From Gemmatimonadota bacterium (GTDB lineage: Bacteria > 4572-55 > J002), in NCBI GenBank assembly GCA_003697105.1, contig RFFQ01000089.1, positions 1 through 15,167 on the forward strand: a stretch of 15,167 bases of DNA. The letters are read 5' to 3'. Below, piece by piece: positions 7,361 to 15,167 of the stretch; within the stretch, counting starts at the first letter, position 1; every line of letters starts with the position of its first letter. The translations under genes were made by a program, and so were the position numbers. The notes below the pieces were generated by a model, which was given only the letters and a program-made list of their open reading frames with translations, was not told the origin of the DNA and searched no databases.

Positions 7361-10183
7361 ATGGTTAGATATCGATGGGTGTTTTGCTGGATGTTCATCT
7401 TAGGGTGGGGGTGGGGGCAACATGACCTCACCCATGCCCAATATTTTGGTAAAAATAAAATTCAGTACACCCAGTTTGACTGGAAGGTCATGGAAACCCC
7501 CCATTTTGATATTTTTTACTACGAAACCGAAAGTGAATTGGCAGAAATGGCGGCGGCAATTGCCGAATCTGCCAACAAAAAGCTCTCCGCCATATTCCGC
7601 CACCATTTAACCCGCCGTATTCCGCTTATTATTTACAGTACGCACAACGATTTTCAACAGACCAATACCTCGCCCTATTTCATACCGGAAAGTACCGGTG
7701 GTTTTACGGAATTTGCCAAAGGGCGAGTGGTTTTGCCTTATAACGGTTCCTATTTTGATCTGAAGCACGTCCTGACCCACGAGTTGGTGCATGTCTATCA
7801 ACTGAATATTTTACATGATCTGCAAAAAACGCACCCGCGCCTCAAAATGACCTACCCGCCATTGTGGTTTATTGAAGGGATGGCGGAAGTCTTTAGTGAG
7901 GATTGGGATACGGAAGCGGATATGATCTTGCGCGATTTGGTACTCTCCCAAAATCTACTTCCCATCCCGGAAATCTGGCGTATCAGCGGTTCTTATCTGA
8001 TGTACAAGCAAGGGCAATCCATCTTGACATATATCGCGCAACACTATGGGGAAGATAAAATTGTGCAGATGTTACGGGATTGGTGGAAAGTGAAGGATTT
8101 TGAGGAGGCGGTGCCATTGGCGCTGGGTATCTCCTTGGTGGAACTCAGCCGCCAATGGATGTATGCCCTTCAGAAGACGTATTATCCGGTGCTGGAGAGC
8201 CGAGATACCCCTGACCAAACCTATACGCGCCTCGCGTTTGAAGGTTTTTTGAATTACCGCCCGGCAGTGGTGCCGGATACCACGCAACTTCGCTTCTGTT
8301 TTGGTTCCAATCGAGATGGTTTCCCCGGAATTTATTATTTGGAAGGCAGTGAACCGTTGAGCAAACCCAAACGGCTTATCAAAAGTGGGCAGTCTGCCCG
8401 GTTTGAATCGCTTCATTTGCAACGGAGTTCCATTGATGTTAATGCTGCCGAACAACTGGTTTTTGTTAGCAAAAGTGGGGAACGAGATGCGCTCTATATC
8501 TATGATATTCCAAATCGGGAAATACGGTGGCGAGCGGAATTTGATAGCCTAATTGCCCTCTCTTCGCCGGCGTGGTCGCCGGATGCGTCCCGTATTGTGT
8601 TTAGTGCTCTGAACAATGGGGGCATGTCGGATTTATATATGGTAACGGTATCCGACCAACACCTGACGCAATTGACCCATGATGTGTATCATGACCGGCA
8701 TCCCCGGTGGAGTCCCGATGGGCGGTGGATTGCGTTCAGTTCCGACCGTAATCCGTGGGGCGATCAAGGGGCATATAATATCTACCGGTATGATGTGGAA
8801 CAGGGGGATATTCAACCGCTCACTGCCGGAAACCACATTGATAATTACCCAGATTGGCATCCAAATGGGGATTATTTGGTTTATAATTCGGATCGAGATG
8901 GTATATTTGACCTCTATTTAGTGGATTTAGCCGGAAATACGATACCGGTTACCCGCACAACGACCGGCTTTTCCGATCCGCGCTGGACGGCTGATGGGCG
9001 CTCGTTGGTTGCCTCGGCGCTGGTCAATCACCGTCCGGCATTGTTTTGGATTGAAACCCCCGATTCCTTGTTTCAGCAACTCGGTTTCCGCCGGGACATC
9101 GGGGATACCATGACGGTAACTATGCCGGATTCTTACGCCGTCTGGCAGCCGCAACGAACACAGGGGGAGTATGTCGAACGAGATTATAAACCCCGTTTTA
9201 CGATGGATATTTCGAGTTCTACCATTGCTTTTGATTCCGATTTGCGCTTCGGCGGTGGCTCGGTGCTGGTATTTACCGATATGCTGGGGAATCATCAGTT
9301 AGGTCTGGTGTTAAGCAACAATTCGGGTGAGATGGGTACCTTTTTCAAAAATTTTGATGCGTGGGTTGGATATACCAACCTGGCCAACCGGATGAATTAC
9401 ACCATCGGGGGATTTCATTTTTACGATGAGTACCAAGAACCGCGAAATTTTGAAGACGTCGGCAGTTACGCCGAACGTCAATATGGCGGTATGGTTGCCC
9501 TCACATACCCCTTTTCCCCGTTCCGGCGGGCGAGTTTGACGACCCTTCTGCGCCGGACAGAGCAGGATTATTACATCATTAACGATCATAAAAACGCTTT
9601 TTTAACATCGCTTTTTTTGAATTATACGAAAGATACGTCATTGATGTTTTACGGCACGGCTGGACCGGTTGATGGCTCGCGTTACAGCTTCTCTGTCGGG
9701 CACACCATCGATTTTGATGATGTCCAATTGGGATACACCACATTTGTCGCAGATGCCCGGCGATATTTTCGATTGGGTACTCGAAGTTGTTTTGCCACCC
9801 GAACCTTAGGGTTGTTCAGCACCGGTGATAACCCCGAATATTACCGCATTGGCGGTTCATGGACATTGCGTGGCTATGATTGGCGTTCGTTAGAAGGAAC
9901 AAAAATTATATTGCTCAATAATGAAGTCCGGTTTCCGGTACTGAACCGCCTGCTACTCGGATTCCCAATGGGTACGCTAGAATTGCCCGGCACAGAAGGC
10001 GCTATTTTTTTTGATATGGCGTATCTCGGTGAAGAAAAATTCCAAGCGCCCCTAGGTAGTTTCGGCTTGAGTTTTCGCTTGAATTTAGGTATAGTACTAC
10101 GTTTAGATGTTGCCAAAAAGACGGATTTCGACCGAATTTCGCGCGAAACCGTAACCCAGTTCTTTTTTGGTTATGATTACTAA
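7361..10183 (+). CDS. Secreted metallopeptidase-like / TolB-like propeller / Omp85-like barrel protein
   Basis: A 940-residue envelope protein. Residues 1-27 form a signal peptide (probable cleavage at THA-QYF). Residues about 35-275 resemble the gluzincin peptidase MA group: HELVH (H140, E141, H144) and then WFIEGMAEVF with E172 as likely third zinc ligand, 28 residues on. Residues about 290-600 contain PD40/TolB-like propeller blades: SPAWSPDASRIVFSA (402-416), HPRWSPDGRWIAFSSDR (447-463), YPDWHPNGDYLVYNSDRDG (496-514) and DPRWTADGRSLV (539-550). Residues about 610-940 are a beta-barrel of bacterial surface antigen (Omp85) type with the signature GGSWTLRGY (831-839) and an aromatic C-terminal end (FFFGYDY). 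No POTRA repeats are obvious; propeller and peptidase take their place. A role in outer-membrane protein processing or export is inferred. The ribosome site at the 7361 ATG is weak. recJ follows on the same strand 87 bases later. Confidence 0.85.
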   Translation: MVRYRWVFCWMFILGWGWGQHDLTHAQYFGKNKIQYTQFDWKVMETPHFDIFYYETESELAEMAAAIAESANKKLSAIFRHHLTRRIPLIIYSTHNDFQQTNTSPYFIPESTGGFTEFAKGRVVLPYNGSYFDLKHVLTHELVHVYQLNILHDLQKTHPRLKMTYPPLWFIEGMAEVFSEDWDTEADMILRDLVLSQNLLPIPEIWRISGSYLMYKQGQSILTYIAQHYGEDKIVQMLRDWWKVKDFEEAVPLALGISLVELSRQWMYALQKTYYPVLESRDTPDQTYTRLAFEGFLNYRPAVVPDTTQLRFCFGSNRDGFPGIYYLEGSEPLSKPKRLIKSGQSARFESLHLQRSSIDVNAAEQLVFVSKSGERDALYIYDIPNREIRWRAEFDSLIALSSPAWSPDASRIVFSALNNGGMSDLYMVTVSDQHLTQLTHDVYHDRHPRWSPDGRWIAFSSDRNPWGDQGAYNIYRYDVEQGDIQPLTAGNHIDNYPDWHPNGDYLVYNSDRDGIFDLYLVDLAGNTIPVTRTTTGFSDPRWTADGRSLVASALVNHRPALFWIETPDSLFQQLGFRRDIGDTMTVTMPDSYAVWQPQRTQGEYVERDYKPRFTMDISSSTIAFDSDLRFGGGSVLVFTDMLGNHQLGLVLSNNSGEMGTFFKNFDAWVGYTNLANRMNYTIGGFHFYDEYQEPRNFEDVGSYAERQYGGMVALTYPFSPFRRASLTTLLRRTEQDYYIINDHKNAFLTSLFLNYTKDTSLMFYGTAGPVDGSRYSFSVGHTIDFDDVQLGYTTFVADARRYFRLGTRSCFATRTLGLFSTGDNPEYYRIGGSWTLRGYDWRSLEGTKIILLNNEVRFPVLNRLLLGFPMGTLELPGTEGAIFFDMAYLGEEKFQAPLGSFGLSFRLNLGIVLRLDVAKKTDFDRISRETVTQFFFGYDY

Positions 10184-10270
10184 GGGTGGAGGTGTCAGGA
10201 TTGGGGAGCATCTGTGTTCTTCAGCCCTAACCCCTTTTCCTTTACACTTAACCTTGGAGAACACTTCAGA

Positions 10271-11956
10271 ATGGAGACTGTACAATGGTATCTTAAAGAG
10301 ATCGACCCAGACCGGATTCCGCAATTAATCACCGGTGAGATTCCACCGGTCGTCGCACATTTGCTCGCCGGACGGGGAATTACGACGATTGAAGAAGCAC
10401 AGCGATTCCTGAATCCGTCCCTTTCGGATTTGCATAGCCCCTATTTTTTGCTCGATTTAGACCGGACGGCAAAGCGTATTCAGCAATACCAAGATTCCGG
10501 GCAGACGGTACTCGTCTATGGGCATGATGATGTGGATGGGATCACCAGTACGCTGGTTATTGTCGAGACCTTGCGTTTGTTGGGGATTCCGGCAAAAACG
10601 TTTATCCCAAACCGGATGTCTGATGATTATAAACTAAGTACGGAGGTTTATGAGCAGTGTCGGAATGAAAATATCCCGTTGGTCATTGCCATTGATAATG
10701 GTATTACCAGTGTGGATGAAGTCGCGTATGGCAACCAAATCGGGGTAGAGACGATCATCATTGATCATCATATTTGCCCGAATCCATTACCGCCGGCATT
10801 TGCAATAGTGAACCCGCTTCGACCCGGCTGCCCTTACCCGTTTAAAAAATTGGCGGCCGTGGGTTTGGCGTATAAACTGGCACAGGTACTCTTAAAAGCA
10901 CCGCCATACCAGCAGGCGCTGGAAACCCTGCTCGAGCTGGTGGTATTGGGGACGGTTTCGGATAAAGTACCTTTACTCGATGAGAATCGGTTGTTCACCT
11001 ATTTTGGGTTGCAAAAATTAGCGCAAACACAACGCCCAGGATTGAAGTATCTGGTCGAACAGTTTCACATCCGTCCAGAAGACACTTCAATTGAAAAAGT
11101 GGCATCCCGCATCATTCCGTTATTGACCTCCGGGCGTACCGGAGACGGTCAGCATCATGGATACCAACTGTTGGTAGAAACGGATGAGATTGAAATCCGT
11201 AAATTGTATGCCCTATTGAGCCAGATTTCGCACCAATGGCGGGAGGAATCCTCCCAAGCAACCCTATCGGCGGTAAAACGGGTTGAACAATTAGATTTGC
11301 TGGATGAAAAGATCATCATTGTCGTCGACCGGAATTTGCCGATCTCCTATTTGGGCAAATGCGCCGCCAAACTTAAAGCTCGTTTTGATCGTCCGGCAAT
11401 TGTGATGAGCTACAAACGGGATCACGCCGTGGGAGAAGCCCGTTCGATTGAGGGTTTTGATCTGGTAGCGGCATTCCGCCACTGCGAAGATTTGCTGATC
11501 CAGTACGGTGGGCACAAACCGGCGGCAGGCTTCTCGATTCCGTTTGAAAATATTTCTGCGTTTCAGGAACGGATGTTTGAATACGCCGATCAGATGCTGG
11601 ATTGGGAAGAGTTGCAACCCGTCATTGAAGTGGATGCCGAACTCCCCGTGGATGACATTACACCCGATCTTATTCGATGGATTGCTCGATTTGAACCCTT
11701 GGGTTCCGGGAACCCGGTACCAGTCTTTTACGCCGAAAATGTGCCGTACGACCCGGTTTCTCTGCCGGGCTATGCCGGTCGAAGCGGAACCGTGCTTATG
11801 CGAGCGTCCGGGTCGATTTTCGAGCAATTGCTCCAGCTACCTGCTGGTGGGAAAATCGATCTGGTGTTTACCCTAGACTTAGAATCGCCAGATTCTCCGA
11901 CCATCGAGGTGAAAGATTTTACGGAAGCCGGTGCGGATCGAGAAACATTGGTGTGA
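10271..11956 (+). CDS. recJ: Single-stranded-DNA-specific exonuclease RecJ
   Basis: A 561-residue protein, close to E. coli RecJ (577). RecJ degrades single-stranded DNA 5' to 3' in RecF-pathway recombination and mismatch or base-excision repair. The DHH domain shows motif I GHDDVDGITST (84-94), motif II AIDNGIT (D142), motif III DHH (165-167) with NPLRPGCPYPFKKLAAVGLAYKLA starting at 181, and motif IV LGTVSDKVPLL (D231). The DHHA1 domain shows GEARSIEGFDLVAAF (388-402) and GGHKPAAGF (413-421). The C-terminal OB-type domain starts near 450 (RFEPLGSGNPVPVF, 473-486). Motif I has histidine (H85) where bacterial RecJ normally has the first Asp of DxDxDG, and motif II has N for C. The frame opens 19 codons earlier (10214), but 10271 has GGAGA 10 bases upstream and begins at the usual point of the fold. 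Probably co-transcribed with the 7361 gene; convergent with the flippase gene with 23 bases between and no visible terminator. Confidence 0.95.
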   Translation: METVQWYLKEIDPDRIPQLITGEIPPVVAHLLAGRGITTIEEAQRFLNPSLSDLHSPYFLLDLDRTAKRIQQYQDSGQTVLVYGHDDVDGITSTLVIVETLRLLGIPAKTFIPNRMSDDYKLSTEVYEQCRNENIPLVIAIDNGITSVDEVAYGNQIGVETIIIDHHICPNPLPPAFAIVNPLRPGCPYPFKKLAAVGLAYKLAQVLLKAPPYQQALETLLELVVLGTVSDKVPLLDENRLFTYFGLQKLAQTQRPGLKYLVEQFHIRPEDTSIEKVASRIIPLLTSGRTGDGQHHGYQLLVETDEIEIRKLYALLSQISHQWREESSQATLSAVKRVEQLDLLDEKIIIVVDRNLPISYLGKCAAKLKARFDRPAIVMSYKRDHAVGEARSIEGFDLVAAFRHCEDLLIQYGGHKPAAGFSIPFENISAFQERMFEYADQMLDWEELQPVIEVDAELPVDDITPDLIRWIARFEPLGSGNPVPVFYAENVPYDPVSLPGYAGRSGTVLMRASGSIFEQLLQLPAGGKIDLVFTLDLESPDSPTIEVKDFTEAGADRETLV

Positions 11957-11979
11957 CTGTCCGGGAGCCATTCTGGAAC

Positions 11980-13425
11980 TCATGAGGGTTTGTCTTGACT
12001 CGTGCTCAACCGAAAGAGGAATGATCTGAGTCCCCACAATCCCGCAAAAATCAATAAGGTGACGGTACCACATCCGGCTAAATGCCATAGGGTGGACTCA
12101 ATATAACGTCCGGCGGCATATCCCCCCAACATGGCGATCCCGCTGATTCCGCCGATCTCCAACAGGGATTTAAAGGGCAATACCTGCCAAAACGAGACCT
12201 TTAGGGCCTTGCATACCCAGATCAAATAGACCAGCACTTGTAAATAGGTGGAAATCACCACCGCCCAAGCGGGTCCAGTACTGCCCCAATGTTGCACCAG
12301 CCATAATCCTAGCAGGAAATTGAGGATTAGATCGCCCAGCGAGGCGTAAAAAATCGGTTTGGTATGTCCGGCGGCGAGTAAAATAGAAGAGACAAATAGC
12401 GCTCGCAAGGGAATCAGTAACAGAAAGATACGGAAATAGTGGGCACTCTCGCGGTAGCTTTCAGAGAAGAGGAGCACCATCACGTCTTCCGCACAGACCA
12501 GAAACACGGCAAATACCGCAAAGAGAATCAGAGCAAGTTTGCGGATGCCATTATGCCAGATGTGCCGTACTGTCGCGGAATCCCCTCTCCCCAGTAATTG
12601 ACTAAACTCTGGGATCACCACCGCCGCCACCGAGGAGACCAAAATACCGATAAACGGAATCTCAAAGCTGCCGTTACTGTAAATGGCAAATTCCGTGGCA
12701 CTGAAGAAGGCGGCAACTAGCAGGGCATTGGTGTTGTGGGCGAGAATCCCAACCATTTCGGTTAGTGCTACCGGCACGGCATAACGCAGTTGGCGGGTGA
12801 GAAGGGCAATATTGATCCCCAGATGAGGTTTACCCAGCACCCGCAGGGTTTGGCTGAGGAAGAGCACCAACTTAAAACTGACAGCCACACCAAGCCCAAC
12901 CAATGCCCAATACACCGATTGCGTTTGGGAGACCAGCACCCACAGGAGCAGGAGGGCAAGACTACTACTGATAAGGGATACCCCTAGGATTAGTTTTTGC
13001 CGGTTGAGGCTGATAAACAGGGGTTCGGCGAAGGAAACCAGCACTCCACTGAAGACATACAGCGCAAACACCCGGAGCAACGGGATCACCTCGGGACGGT
13101 GGACGCCCCGCCCGAACGGCTCACTGCCCCAAAAGAAGATCAACGCGCCTAAGAGTGCCAGCACGCCTAAACATTCGAGGGTTTGCCAAATAAAACGGAG
13201 TTGAGCGTCACCTTCCAACCGGACATAAAAAAAGAGAATACTTGCCGGAATGCCAATGGTGAGAAACGGAAATGCGGTACGGTAAATCAGCAAGACATAC
13301 TGAAAATTACCGTAATCGGCTTTATCCAATAGGCGGCTTAGCAGGACTGCCACCAAAAGCAAACTTAGGCGGTTGATCGCACGGGCACTACCCAATATGC
13401 CGATGCGGCGGGTTAGGGTACTCAT
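11980..13425 (-). CDS. Wzx-like polysaccharide/lipid-linked oligosaccharide flippase (MOP superfamily)
   Basis: A 481-residue integral inner-membrane protein with roughly 12-14 hydrophobic segments across its whole length. The N-terminus (LGSARAINRLSLLLVAVLLSRLLDKADYGNFQYV, first L at 11) is the typical opening of the polysaccharide biosynthesis/Wzx family of the MATE-like MOP superfamily. The middle segment ALTEMVGILAHNTNALLVAAFFSATEFAIYSNGSFEIPFIG (first A at about 220) corresponds to the repeat opening of the second half. Such proteins flip undecaprenyl-linked oligosaccharides or other lipid-linked sugars to the periplasmic face. The substrate cannot be named, because no glycosyltransferase or polymerase gene is adjacent. 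Its start overlaps the upstream phosphatase stop by 4 bases (ATGA), so the two are translationally coupled. The C-terminus is short and polar (RLSTSQDKPS). Confidence 0.87.
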   Translation of the reverse strand: MSTLTRRIGILGSARAINRLSLLLVAVLLSRLLDKADYGNFQYVLLIYRTAFPFLTIGIPASILFFYVRLEGDAQLRFIWQTLECLGVLALLGALIFFWGSEPFGRGVHRPEVIPLLRVFALYVFSGVLVSFAEPLFISLNRQKLILGVSLISSSLALLLLWVLVSQTQSVYWALVGLGVAVSFKLVLFLSQTLRVLGKPHLGINIALLTRQLRYAVPVALTEMVGILAHNTNALLVAAFFSATEFAIYSNGSFEIPFIGILVSSVAAVVIPEFSQLLGRGDSATVRHIWHNGIRKLALILFAVFAVFLVCAEDVMVLLFSESYRESAHYFRIFLLLIPLRALFVSSILLAAGHTKPIFYASLGDLILNFLLGLWLVQHWGSTGPAWAVVISTYLQVLVYLIWVCKALKVSFWQVLPFKSLLEIGGISGIAMLGGYAAGRYIESTLWHLAGCGTVTLLIFAGLWGLRSFLFRLSTSQDKPS

Positions 13426-14195
13426 TCCACGTGTTGGATGCAGTCAAGCATTTGCTGGTGTAGTTGGGGGTTGGCGGCGACGATGTTTCCGGTGTGCAGA
13501 AAATGTGGGCTGCCGCTCATCTCGGTAACGATGCCGCCAGCTTCTTTGACAATTAGCGTCCCCGCGGCAATGTCCCACGGATAGAGGTTAAATTCCCAAA
13601 ACCCATCCAGACGCCCACATGCTACATGTACCAGATCGAGTGCGGCGGAGCCTGCCCGGCGCATATCCGAACAAATGTTAAACAATGCCCGGAACACTTT
13701 TAGATAGTGATCAAAAATTTGAGGTTTCCGGAAGGGAAACCCCGTCGCAATCAACGACATCTGTCGCTCCGCGGTCTGGGTCACCTGAATTGGTTTCCCA
13801 TTGAGGAATGCCCCCTTCCCTTTTTCCGCCGTAAATAGCTCATCTCGGACCGGATCATACACCACACCTAAAATTAACTCCTGTTCATACTGTAACGCAA
13901 TGGAGACACAATACATTTGATAACCATGAATGTAATTTGTGGTACCATCCAGCGGATCGATAATCCAGCAGTAAGGTGAATCGGTGGTGCTTTGCTCAGA
14001 TTCTTCTGCGAGTACACCAAACGTGGGAAATCGATCCGCCAACAGACTCAATATGGCTTTTTCTGCGGCGATATCGATTTCGGTGACAAAATCCCGCGCT
14101 TGTTTGTGAATGATTTCCGTGTACTGGAGCTTTTCACGTTGCGTTTGCAACACTGCCCCGCCCGCTTTTGCGGCATTGATTGCGGCTTCTAACAT
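13422..14195 (-). CDS. Inositol monophosphatase family protein (SuhB-like)
   Basis: A 257-residue Mg-dependent phosphatase of the IMPase/FBPase/CysQ superfamily, usual length. Motifs in order: DFVTEIDIAAE (35-45), FGVLAEES (59-66, metal ligand E64), WIIDPLDGTTNYIHG (77-91, ligands D80 and D83), GAFLNGKPI (128-136) and YPWDIAAGTLIVKEAGG (205-221, ligand D208). All catalytic residues are intact. The substrate within the family (inositol phosphate, sugar phosphate, or a role like SuhB in rRNA antitermination) cannot be decided. The ATG at 14195 follows AGGGAG at close spacing. Its stop overlaps the flippase start, and a 49-base AT-rich gap separates it from btpA upstream. The context with a flippase fits, but does not prove, a role in making an inositol- or sugar-containing envelope component. 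Confidence 0.93.
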   Translation of the reverse strand: MLEAAINAAKAGGAVLQTQREKLQYTEIIHKQARDFVTEIDIAAEKAILSLLADRFPTFGVLAEESEQSTTDSPYCWIIDPLDGTTNYIHGYQMYCVSIALQYEQELILGVVYDPVRDELFTAEKGKGAFLNGKPIQVTQTAERQMSLIATGFPFRKPQIFDHYLKVFRALFNICSDMRRAGSAALDLVHVACGRLDGFWEFNLYPWDIAAGTLIVKEAGGIVTEMSGSPHFLHTGNIVAANPQLHQQMLDCIQHVE

Positions 14196-14244
14196 TGTCT
14201 CCCTCTTTAAATTAGTTGTTTTTTATCAATAAGTTACAGTAATA

Positions 14245-15051
14245 TTAATTTTTCACCGCTTGCTTAAGCTGTCGCACACGTGTTTGATCCACCGGGTTTA
14301 AGGTTATTCCATCAATTTTCAAGGCAGTCCCGACAATCGCCCCGTCCGCGATGGCGAACGTATCTCGTGCGGTGTTGGGGTTGACGCCGCTACCCACCAG
14401 CACCGGCGCCTGAGGCAGAACCGATTTAATGTCTTGGACGTGGTCCAGATTCGTTGATTGACCGGTTCCACTGCCCGTAATGATCAACGCATCCGCCATT
14501 CCTCGCAGAAATGTATCTTTTGCGATAGTAACCAAATCCATGGATCCGATTGGGAAGGCGTGTTTGACCATCACATCCGCCAAGATTGCCACGTTGTTGG
14601 CATCAAGTTGGTTACGGTAGCGCAATGTTTGGTGTGCCTTTCCTTGTAGTATTCCTTGATCGGCGACCATTGCCCCCGTATGGACATTTACGCGGATGAA
14701 TTGGCTGTGGGTCATGGCGGCGATTGCCAGAGCCGCTTGAGCATCGTTCCGCAGGACATTGATCCCAATCGGGATGGTTTCCACAATTGCTTTTACCGCC
14801 AACGTGACGCGGGTCATGGCGGCGATGGTGTGGGGTTCGACCTGTGCCGGGTAAAACGGGTAATCGCCGTAATTTTCAATGATGATTCCATCGATACCTC
14901 CGTTTTTCAAGGCTTCGGTATCACGGAGAGCATGATCGATCACGGTTGTCATCGAACCACGATAATTCGGGCTACCGGGTAAGGGATGGAGGTGAATCAC
15001 CCCGATTAGGGGTTTATGGTTTGGAAAAAGTTCGGTAAATCGGGTACTCAT
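14245..15051 (-). CDS. btpA: BtpA/SgcQ family TIM-barrel protein
   Basis: A 268-residue protein of usual BtpA length, predicted to fold as an alpha/beta TIM barrel. Signatures: LIGVIHLHPLPGSP (15-28), IIIENYGDYPF (56-66), GINVLRND (96-103), FIRVNVHTGAMVADQG (118-133), ILADVMVKHAFP (156-167), ALIITGSGTG (188-197), VLVGSGVN (217-224) and ADGAIVGTALK (235-245). Cyanobacterial BtpA is required to stabilise photosystem I; in non-phototrophs the family (including SgcQ) has no settled function, and nothing here suggests phototrophy. I chose the ATG at 15051 because AAGGAG lies 7 bases upstream and the family begins there. The frame is open to 15090, where an in-frame ATG inside the terminal repeat overlaps the upstream stop codon and would add 13 residues. 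First gene of a likely three-gene operon with the IMPase and flippase. Confidence 0.92.
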   Translation of the reverse strand: MSTRFTELFPNHKPLIGVIHLHPLPGSPNYRGSMTTVIDHALRDTEALKNGGIDGIIIENYGDYPFYPAQVEPHTIAAMTRVTLAVKAIVETIPIGINVLRNDAQAALAIAAMTHSQFIRVNVHTGAMVADQGILQGKAHQTLRYRNQLDANNVAILADVMVKHAFPIGSMDLVTIAKDTFLRGMADALIITGSGTGQSTNLDHVQDIKSVLPQAPVLVGSGVNPNTARDTFAIADGAIVGTALKIDGITLNPVDQTRVRQLKQAVKN

Positions 15052-15068
15052 TATGTTCTCCTTATTAA

Positions 15069-15167
15069 CTGAAAACTCTGGAAAACTCATGTTTTAAAAT
15101 TGATAAAGGCGTTCATTTTCTCAAAGGCATCGTCGTCGATGTTATTTTGGATGCGGAATCGTTGCAC
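15069..15167. repeat. Right copy of 99-base terminal inverted repeat (probable IS end)
   Basis: Exact reverse complement of bases 1-99. Its inner edge is CTGAAAACTCTGGAAAACTC (15069-15088). Only 17 bases separate it from the btpA start codon, and these hold the ribosome binding site. Both copies are oriented with the encoded protein reading into the window. Confidence 0.8.
15087..15167 (-). CDS. C-terminal 26 codons of the repeat-encoded protein, right copy (partial)
   Basis: Identical to the left-end fragment, read on the minus strand toward btpA. Its TGA (15087-15089) overlaps an ATG (15088-15090) in frame with btpA. The start lies beyond the window. If it is a transposase, its transcript would run directly into btpA, whose start codon is 35 bases after this stop. 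The family is not recognised. Confidence 0.45.
   Translation of the reverse strand: MQRFRIQNNIDDDAFEKMNAFINFKT

Noticed and set aside
7273-7368. A 31-codon leader-like open frame that ends 6 bases into the start of the 7361 gene.
   Set aside because: The nearest purine-rich site (AGGGAAGG) is too far away at about 13 bases, and the peptide has no attenuator-like codon run; it is probably chance.
10330-10339. TCACCGGTGA in recJ, which shares its core with the gdhA palindrome.
   Set aside because: It is short, lies inside a conserved coding region, and its flanks do not match the operator candidate.
11291-11827. A 178-codon minus-strand open frame inside recJ.
   Set aside because: It lies opposite the conserved DHHA1 region of RecJ, and its product has no recognisable motif.

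Overview
The window reads as one stretch of a Gram-negative bacterial chromosome, dense in genes and of moderate GC. Three things point to a bacterium with an outer membrane, possibly of the FCB superphylum or a related uncultured phylum (such as the KSB1, Calditrichota or Marinimicrobia type): a large secreted protein ending in an Omp85-like barrel, a signal-peptide protein with a SUMF1 fold, and a polysaccharide flippase. This placement is an inference from gene content and carries low confidence. Both ends of the window carry the same 99 bases in opposite orientation. In each copy this is the last 26 codons of an unidentified protein plus 18 bases. An insertion sequence end is the likeliest reading, and the exact 99-base identity also looks like a contig cut at a repeat.

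Left block (1-3255): two glutamate dehydrogenase-superfamily genes are divergently transcribed from a 367-base intergenic region. The leftward one is a Glu/Leu/Phe/Val-type enzyme with an unusual cofactor loop. The rightward one is a classical hexameric GdhA. The intergenic region holds a sigma70-like promoter for gdhA followed by a long near-perfect palindrome. A strong, probably bidirectional, terminator closes gdhA.

Middle block (3277-6801): a leftward cluster encodes a secreted SUMF1-fold protein without the FGE cysteines, the GTPase Obg, the DNA-processing protein DprA (4-base overlap with obg) and a small membrane protein of the YdjM/DUF457 type (3 bases after dprA). A 559-base non-coding region (6802-7360) with promoter-like sites separates it from a rightward pair. 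That pair is a 940-residue protein joining a zinc metallopeptidase-like domain, a TolB-like propeller and an Omp85-like barrel, followed by the single-strand exonuclease gene recJ.

Right block (11980-15051): a leftward cluster encodes a BtpA-family TIM-barrel protein, an inositol-monophosphatase-family phosphatase and a Wzx/MATE-like flippase (4-base overlap). The right-hand repeat ends 17 bases before the btpA start codon, leaving room for the ribosome binding site but not for a native promoter. This cluster is therefore probably read from within the repeat element. Nothing here is a CRISPR array, prophage or recognised defence system. The most interesting items are the inverted terminal repeat fused to the btpA operon, the palindrome at the gdh switch region, and the peptidase-propeller-barrel protein.
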